Of a stretch of 34,918 nucleotides of DNA, positions 32,312 through 34,918 are shown in pieces. The position numbers and the translations under genes are program-made. The notes beneath the pieces are model-generated. The model saw nothing but the letters and a program-made list of their open reading frames with translations. It searched no databases and had not been told where the DNA came from. Each line of letters opens with the position of its first letter. Positions within the stretch are counted from its first letter, which is position 1. Source of the stretch: Sediminibacterium sp. UBA657 (GTDB lineage Bacteria; Bacteroidota; Bacteroidia; Chitinophagales; Chitinophagaceae); the NCBI GenBank assembly GCA_002299885.1, contig DBOB01000017.1, positions 1-34,918 of the forward strand. Reading direction: 5' to 3'.

Positions 32312-33019
32312 ATGAAAAAACAATTGCTTGCTTTAACCATTTTAACTTTTGCAGTGCTTGGCTTTAATCAAGTACAAGCTCAAGAAAAATGGATCTCTTT
32401 ATTTGACGGAAAAACAACCAATGGCTGGCATACATTCGGAAAAACAACCGCAGGAGAAGCCTGGAAAGTAGTAGATGGCGCGATCATGTTTGACCCAAAC
32501 AATAAAGTCAATGGAAGAATTGTTGGTGGTGGTGACATTGTGACCAACGAAAGCTTTACCAATTTTCATTTACAATTAGAATGGAAGATTTCTAAGAATG
32601 GCAATAGCGGTATCATTTTCTTTGTACAAAATGATCCTTCAAAATATAAAAATACTTGGCATACTGGACCCGAAATGCAAGTACTTGACAATGATGGCCA
32701 TCCAGATAGTAAAATCATTAGCCACAGAGCTGGTAATTTATATGACTTGATTGTAGGTGATGAGTCTGGTGTAAAACCAGCAGAGCAATGGAATCAAGTA
32801 GACATTATCGTCAACAAAGGAACATTGGTAATGAAATTAAATGGCGTAACAACTGTCAATACACATTTAGGAGATGATAGCTGGAAAGAATTAATTAGAA
32901 GAAGTAAATTCTCAAAAGGTGAATCACCAGATTTCGGAAAAGTATTTTCAGGACATATCAGTTTACAAGACCATGGTGATCAAGTTTGGTACAGAAATAT
33001 TCGTATCCAAAAATTATAA
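32312..33019 (+). CDS. Secreted DUF1080 (3-keto-disaccharide hydrolase family) protein
   Basis: A 235-residue exported protein. Residues 1-23 are a signal peptide ending VQA. The mature part has the DUF1080 (PF06439) pattern: WISLFDGKTTNGW near the start, then NSGIIFFVQND, GPEMQVLDNDGH and HISLQDHG near the C-terminus. The fold is a concanavalin-like beta sandwich. The family is now named 3-keto-disaccharide hydrolase, because some members act on 3-keto glycosides. It closes the plus-strand operon, 18 bases after the cytochrome. With the GMC dehydrogenase it forms a plausible oxidise-then-cleave pair. Some DUF1080 proteins have other or unknown roles. Confidence 0.9.
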   Translation: MKKQLLALTILTFAVLGFNQVQAQEKWISLFDGKTTNGWHTFGKTTAGEAWKVVDGAIMFDPNNKVNGRIVGGGDIVTNESFTNFHLQLEWKISKNGNSGIIFFVQNDPSKYKNTWHTGPEMQVLDNDGHPDSKIISHRAGNLYDLIVGDESGVKPAEQWNQVDIIVNKGTLVMKLNGVTTVNTHLGDDSWKELIRRSKFSKGESPDFGKVFSGHISLQDHGDQVWYRNIRIQKL

Positions 33020-33037
33020 GCATAGTTACACTTACTA

Positions 33038-33478
33038 GTGGAAAATAAACATGAACTCTATATGCGTCAGGCCCTCTTACAAGCTAAGAGGGCTTTTGAT
33101 GAGGATGAAGTACCAGTTGGTGCTGTCATTGTGATGAACGATCAGGTGATCGCTAAAGGATACAATCAAGTTCAACTTTTAAAAGACGTTACAGCGCACG
33201 CCGAAATCCTAGCCCTCTCTAGTGCTTGTGAAAACCTACAATCTAAATACTTACCAGAAGCAACACTCTATGTTACACTAGAACCTTGTTTGATGTGTGC
33301 AGGTGCCTTATACTGGAACAAGATTGGTCATATCGTATTTGGCGCGTACGACGAAAAAAACAGTTACCGTCGTGTCACTGAAAAAAATCCCTTCCATCCA
33401 TCTACCACCCTCACTGGAGGCATCCTGCAAGAAGAATGCGCAGCCTTAATGCAAGCCTTCTTTAAAGCGAAACGTTAG
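33038..33478 (+). CDS. tadA: tRNA-specific adenosine deaminase (TadA-type nucleoside deaminase)
   Basis: A 146-residue zinc deaminase that converts the wobble adenosine of tRNA to inosine. The zinc and catalytic residues are His54 and Glu56 (TAHAEIL) with Cys84 and Cys87 (EPCLMC). DEDEVPVGAVIV (21-32) is the conserved opening of the core. The GTG at 33038 is preferred, because it gives the usual short leader before MRQALLQAKRAF; the ATG at 33062 would begin inside that helix and remains possible. It follows DUF1080 by 18 bases with no visible terminator, so read-through from the sugar operon is possible. Confidence 0.9.
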   Translation: MENKHELYMRQALLQAKRAFDEDEVPVGAVIVMNDQVIAKGYNQVQLLKDVTAHAEILALSSACENLQSKYLPEATLYVTLEPCLMCAGALYWNKIGHIVFGAYDEKNSYRRVTEKNPFHPSTTLTGGILQEECAALMQAFFKAKR

Positions 33479-33533
33479 CTATTTATTAATAATATTATCT
33501 AAGTATTATGAATACTATTTAAGGAAAGCATTG

Positions 33534-33541
33534 TAATTTTG
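33534..33541 (+). promoter_or_regulatory. Candidate -7 promoter box (TAATTTTG) for superoxide dismutase
   Basis: TAATTTTG matches TAnnTTTG and lies 33 bases before the dismutase ATG, in an A/T-rich 96-base gap after tadA. No -33 TTG occurs at 19-21 bases. Confidence 0.5.
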
Positions 33542-33574
33542 ACATTCAAACATTCACAATAAAAATAAAGCAAT

Positions 33575-34180
33575 ATGTCATTTACATTACCTGCATTACC
33601 CTATGCACACGAAGCACTAGAACCTCATTTTGATACATTGACCATGCAGATACACCATGGCAAACACCATCAAGCTTATGTGGACAATTTAAATAAAGCA
33701 GTTGCAGGCACAGCTAACGAAGGCAAAACAATCGAGGAGTTAGTAGCGGTAGCTGGAAGCATCAGCCCTGCTGTAAGAAACAACGGTGGTGGTCATTGGA
33801 ACCATACTTTCTTTTGGAATAGCTTAGCACCCAATGCAGGTGGCAACCCAACAGGTGCACTAGCTGCTGCAATTGATGCAAGCTTTGGAAGTTTTGATGC
33901 ATTCAAAGAAAAATTTGCCAACGCTGGTATGACTCGTTTTGGAAGTGGATGGGCTTGGTTGATCGTAAAAGATGGTCAATTAGAAGTAAGTTCTACACCA
34001 AACCAAGACAACCCATTGATGGATGTAGCAGAAGTGAAAGGAACACCAATCTTAGGTGCGGATGTTTGGGAGCACGCCTACTATTTGAAATACCAAAACA
34101 GAAGAGCAGACTATTTAGCTGCGTTTTGGAATGTAGTGAATTGGTCTGTGATTGCAGATCGTTTTAATGCTGCGAAATAA
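33575..34180 (+). CDS. Superoxide dismutase, Fe/Mn family
   Basis: A 201-residue cytoplasmic dismutase that converts superoxide to oxygen and hydrogen peroxide. The metal ligands are His27 (IHHGKHH), His77 (GGGHWNHTFFW), Asp163 and His167 (DVWEHAYY). The glycine-rich GGGHWNH together with NQDNPLM (143-149) favours the Mn or cambialistic type over the classic Fe type, so no sodA or sodB label is given. Length is typical and no signal peptide is present. It is monocistronic, with its own TAATTTTG box and a terminator. Together with the peroxidase at 20347 it gives the window two peroxide/superoxide defence genes, though they are far apart. Confidence 0.95.
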   Translation: MSFTLPALPYAHEALEPHFDTLTMQIHHGKHHQAYVDNLNKAVAGTANEGKTIEELVAVAGSISPAVRNNGGGHWNHTFFWNSLAPNAGGNPTGALAAAIDASFGSFDAFKEKFANAGMTRFGSGWAWLIVKDGQLEVSSTPNQDNPLMDVAEVKGTPILGADVWEHAYYLKYQNRRADYLAAFWNVVNWSVIADRFNAAK

Positions 34181-34204
34181 TTAAATACAAAAAGAAGCAT
34201 ACTC

Positions 34205-34234
34205 AAAACCGTCTCCAAAAGGGGCGGTTTTTTT
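34205..34234. terminator. Terminator between superoxide dismutase and yidD
   Basis: AAAACCG (34205-34211) pairs with CGGTTTT (34225-34231), and CTCC (34213-34216) with GGGG (34221-34224, one G-T pair), with one unpaired T and an AAAA loop. A T run to 34234 follows. The A tract on the left lets it serve the convergent yidD transcript too. Confidence 0.8.
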
Positions 34235-34252
34235 ATTTGACCCAAGGTTAAT

Positions 34253-34486
34253 TTAAGGAACTGGGTCATACCCATGTCCTCCACCTGGCCTGCATTTACT
34301 AAGTCTTTTAATGCCCATAGCAATGCCTTTAAATGGACCATATTTATGGATGGCTTCTGCAGTATATTGAGAACAAGTGGGCGTGAATCGGCATTTGCTT
34401 CCACCTAAATAAGGGGATAAAGCGTATTGATAAAATCGGATCAATACGATAAATGGAAAGGCTATGATTTGTTTAAGCTTGTCCAT
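34253..34486 (-). CDS. yidD: Membrane protein insertion efficiency factor YidD
   Basis: A 77-residue protein that aids insertion of inner-membrane proteins by YidC. It has an amphipathic N-terminus (about residues 7-27), then KCRFTPTCSQYTAEAI with Cys32 and Cys38. A third conserved cysteine is Cys65 (SKCRPGGGHGYDPVP). Length is normal. It overlaps the 3' end of rnpA by 14 bases, the standard rpmH-rnpA-yidD arrangement. The overlap implies coupled translation. Confidence 0.95.
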   Translation of the reverse strand: MDKLKQIIAFPFIVLIRFYQYALSPYLGGSKCRFTPTCSQYTAEAIHKYGPFKGIAMGIKRLSKCRPGGGHGYDPVP

Positions 34487-34889
34487 AAATACGTTTTGCC
34501 AATTGATCTAATATCAATTTCATTTTTGCGTTGATCTCTATTTGTGGTAACACAGTTGCTTCCATGTATAAAATAAAAATATTCAATCGCATGCCTTGCA
34601 GTGGGAGCTGTGCTTTGAAGGCAGGAAGTTCTAAGCGATAGGCTTCTCTCAATAATCTTTTGACACGATTACGTTGAACTGCTTTTTTAAATTGTTTAGT
34701 AGGTGCACCTACCCCAGCCTGAATAACAAGTGCTGTTGCACTTGCTTGATTTTCTTCGGTAATATTTTCTAAAGTATAAATTAATCTAAGCGGCGCATTT
34801 GACATGGACTTACCTAAGGCAAACAAATTTTGCAATTGCTTCCTGCTTTTTAATTTATCCTTTTGTTGGTATGTGAAAATCTTGGACAT
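34473..34889 (-). CDS. rnpA: Ribonuclease P protein component
   Basis: A 138-residue basic protein that binds the RNase P RNA and helps it cut tRNA precursors. The signature RNRVKRLLRE lies at 73-82, preceded by the usual FxxGK (about 23-27) and a hydrophobic strand. The ATG at 34889 gives MSKIFTYQQKDKLKSRK, the typical start; an ATG at 34904 would add five residues. rpmH would be expected just upstream, beyond the window end. The C-terminus is somewhat long compared with short RnpA forms. Confidence 0.95.
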   Translation of the reverse strand: MSKIFTYQQKDKLKSRKQLQNLFALGKSMSNAPLRLIYTLENITEENQASATALVIQAGVGAPTKQFKKAVQRNRVKRLLREAYRLELPAFKAQLPLQGMRLNIFILYMEATVLPQIEINAKMKLILDQLAKRIYGQA

Positions 34890-34918
34890 TGATGAATGAT
34901 GCATTAAAAAAGTCCACC

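Overview
The window looks like chromosomal DNA from a Bacteroidota bacterium, most likely Chitinophagaceae. The evidence is low-GC coding sequence, an HU gene followed by a Bacteroidota-type THX ribosomal protein, starts without Shine-Dalgarno sequences, several TAnnTTTG -7 promoter boxes, the Bacteroidota order coaX / outer-membrane protein / lptC / CNNM transporter, and TIGR02757 and DUF1080 family proteins. The family-level placement is inference. Genes are densely packed; no gene-free stretch exceeds about 180 bases. I see no tRNA, rRNA, CRISPR, IS element or prophage.

Layout. 1-600: end of an HU gene, a THX gene and a small secreted CxxC protein, with two strong terminators. 592-3179 (minus): two family-2 glycosyltransferases around a MeaB-type GTPase. 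3284-9643 (plus): coaX, an outer-membrane beta-barrel candidate, lptC, an aldo/keto reductase, a CNNM/CorC transporter, tatC and rpiB. 9710-12215: an exported M28 peptidase facing a deoxyhypusine-synthase-like gene across a shared terminator. 12322-15276 (plus): SdpI-family protein, a Cys/Met-metabolism PLP enzyme, TIGR02757 and a short conserved protein. 15280-20354: SDR, YjjG-type phosphatase, a CPBP protease-cdsA-psd operon and dusB. 20347-22409 (minus): aldehyde dehydrogenase and a membrane-anchored glutathione peroxidase. 33038-34889: tadA, superoxide dismutase, yidD and rnpA.

The most interesting part is 22561-33019. It holds two divergent operons plus neighbours that together look like an oxidative (3-keto) glycoside-degradation system. 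The minus arm encodes a GMC flavoprotein dehydrogenase, a gluconate-2-dehydrogenase-subunit-3-like partner with a Tat/lipoprotein signal, and two Tat-exported TIM-barrel sugar isomerases/epimerases. The plus arm encodes a cytoplasmic Gfo/Idh/MocA oxidoreductase, a cytoplasmic sugar isomerase/epimerase, a c-type cytochrome lipoprotein (probable electron acceptor) and a secreted DUF1080 (3-keto-disaccharide hydrolase family) protein. A further Tat-exported Gfo/Idh/MocA protein and a CefD-like PLP enzyme lie just upstream. The proposed flow is periplasmic oxidation of a glycoside at C3, electrons to the cytochrome, cleavage of the keto-glycoside by the DUF1080 protein, then reduction or isomerisation in periplasm and cytoplasm. 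Four Tat-type signals sit here, and tatC is in the same window.

Gene functions are assigned from motifs and remembered family features, not from searches; substrates in the sugar cluster are unknown.
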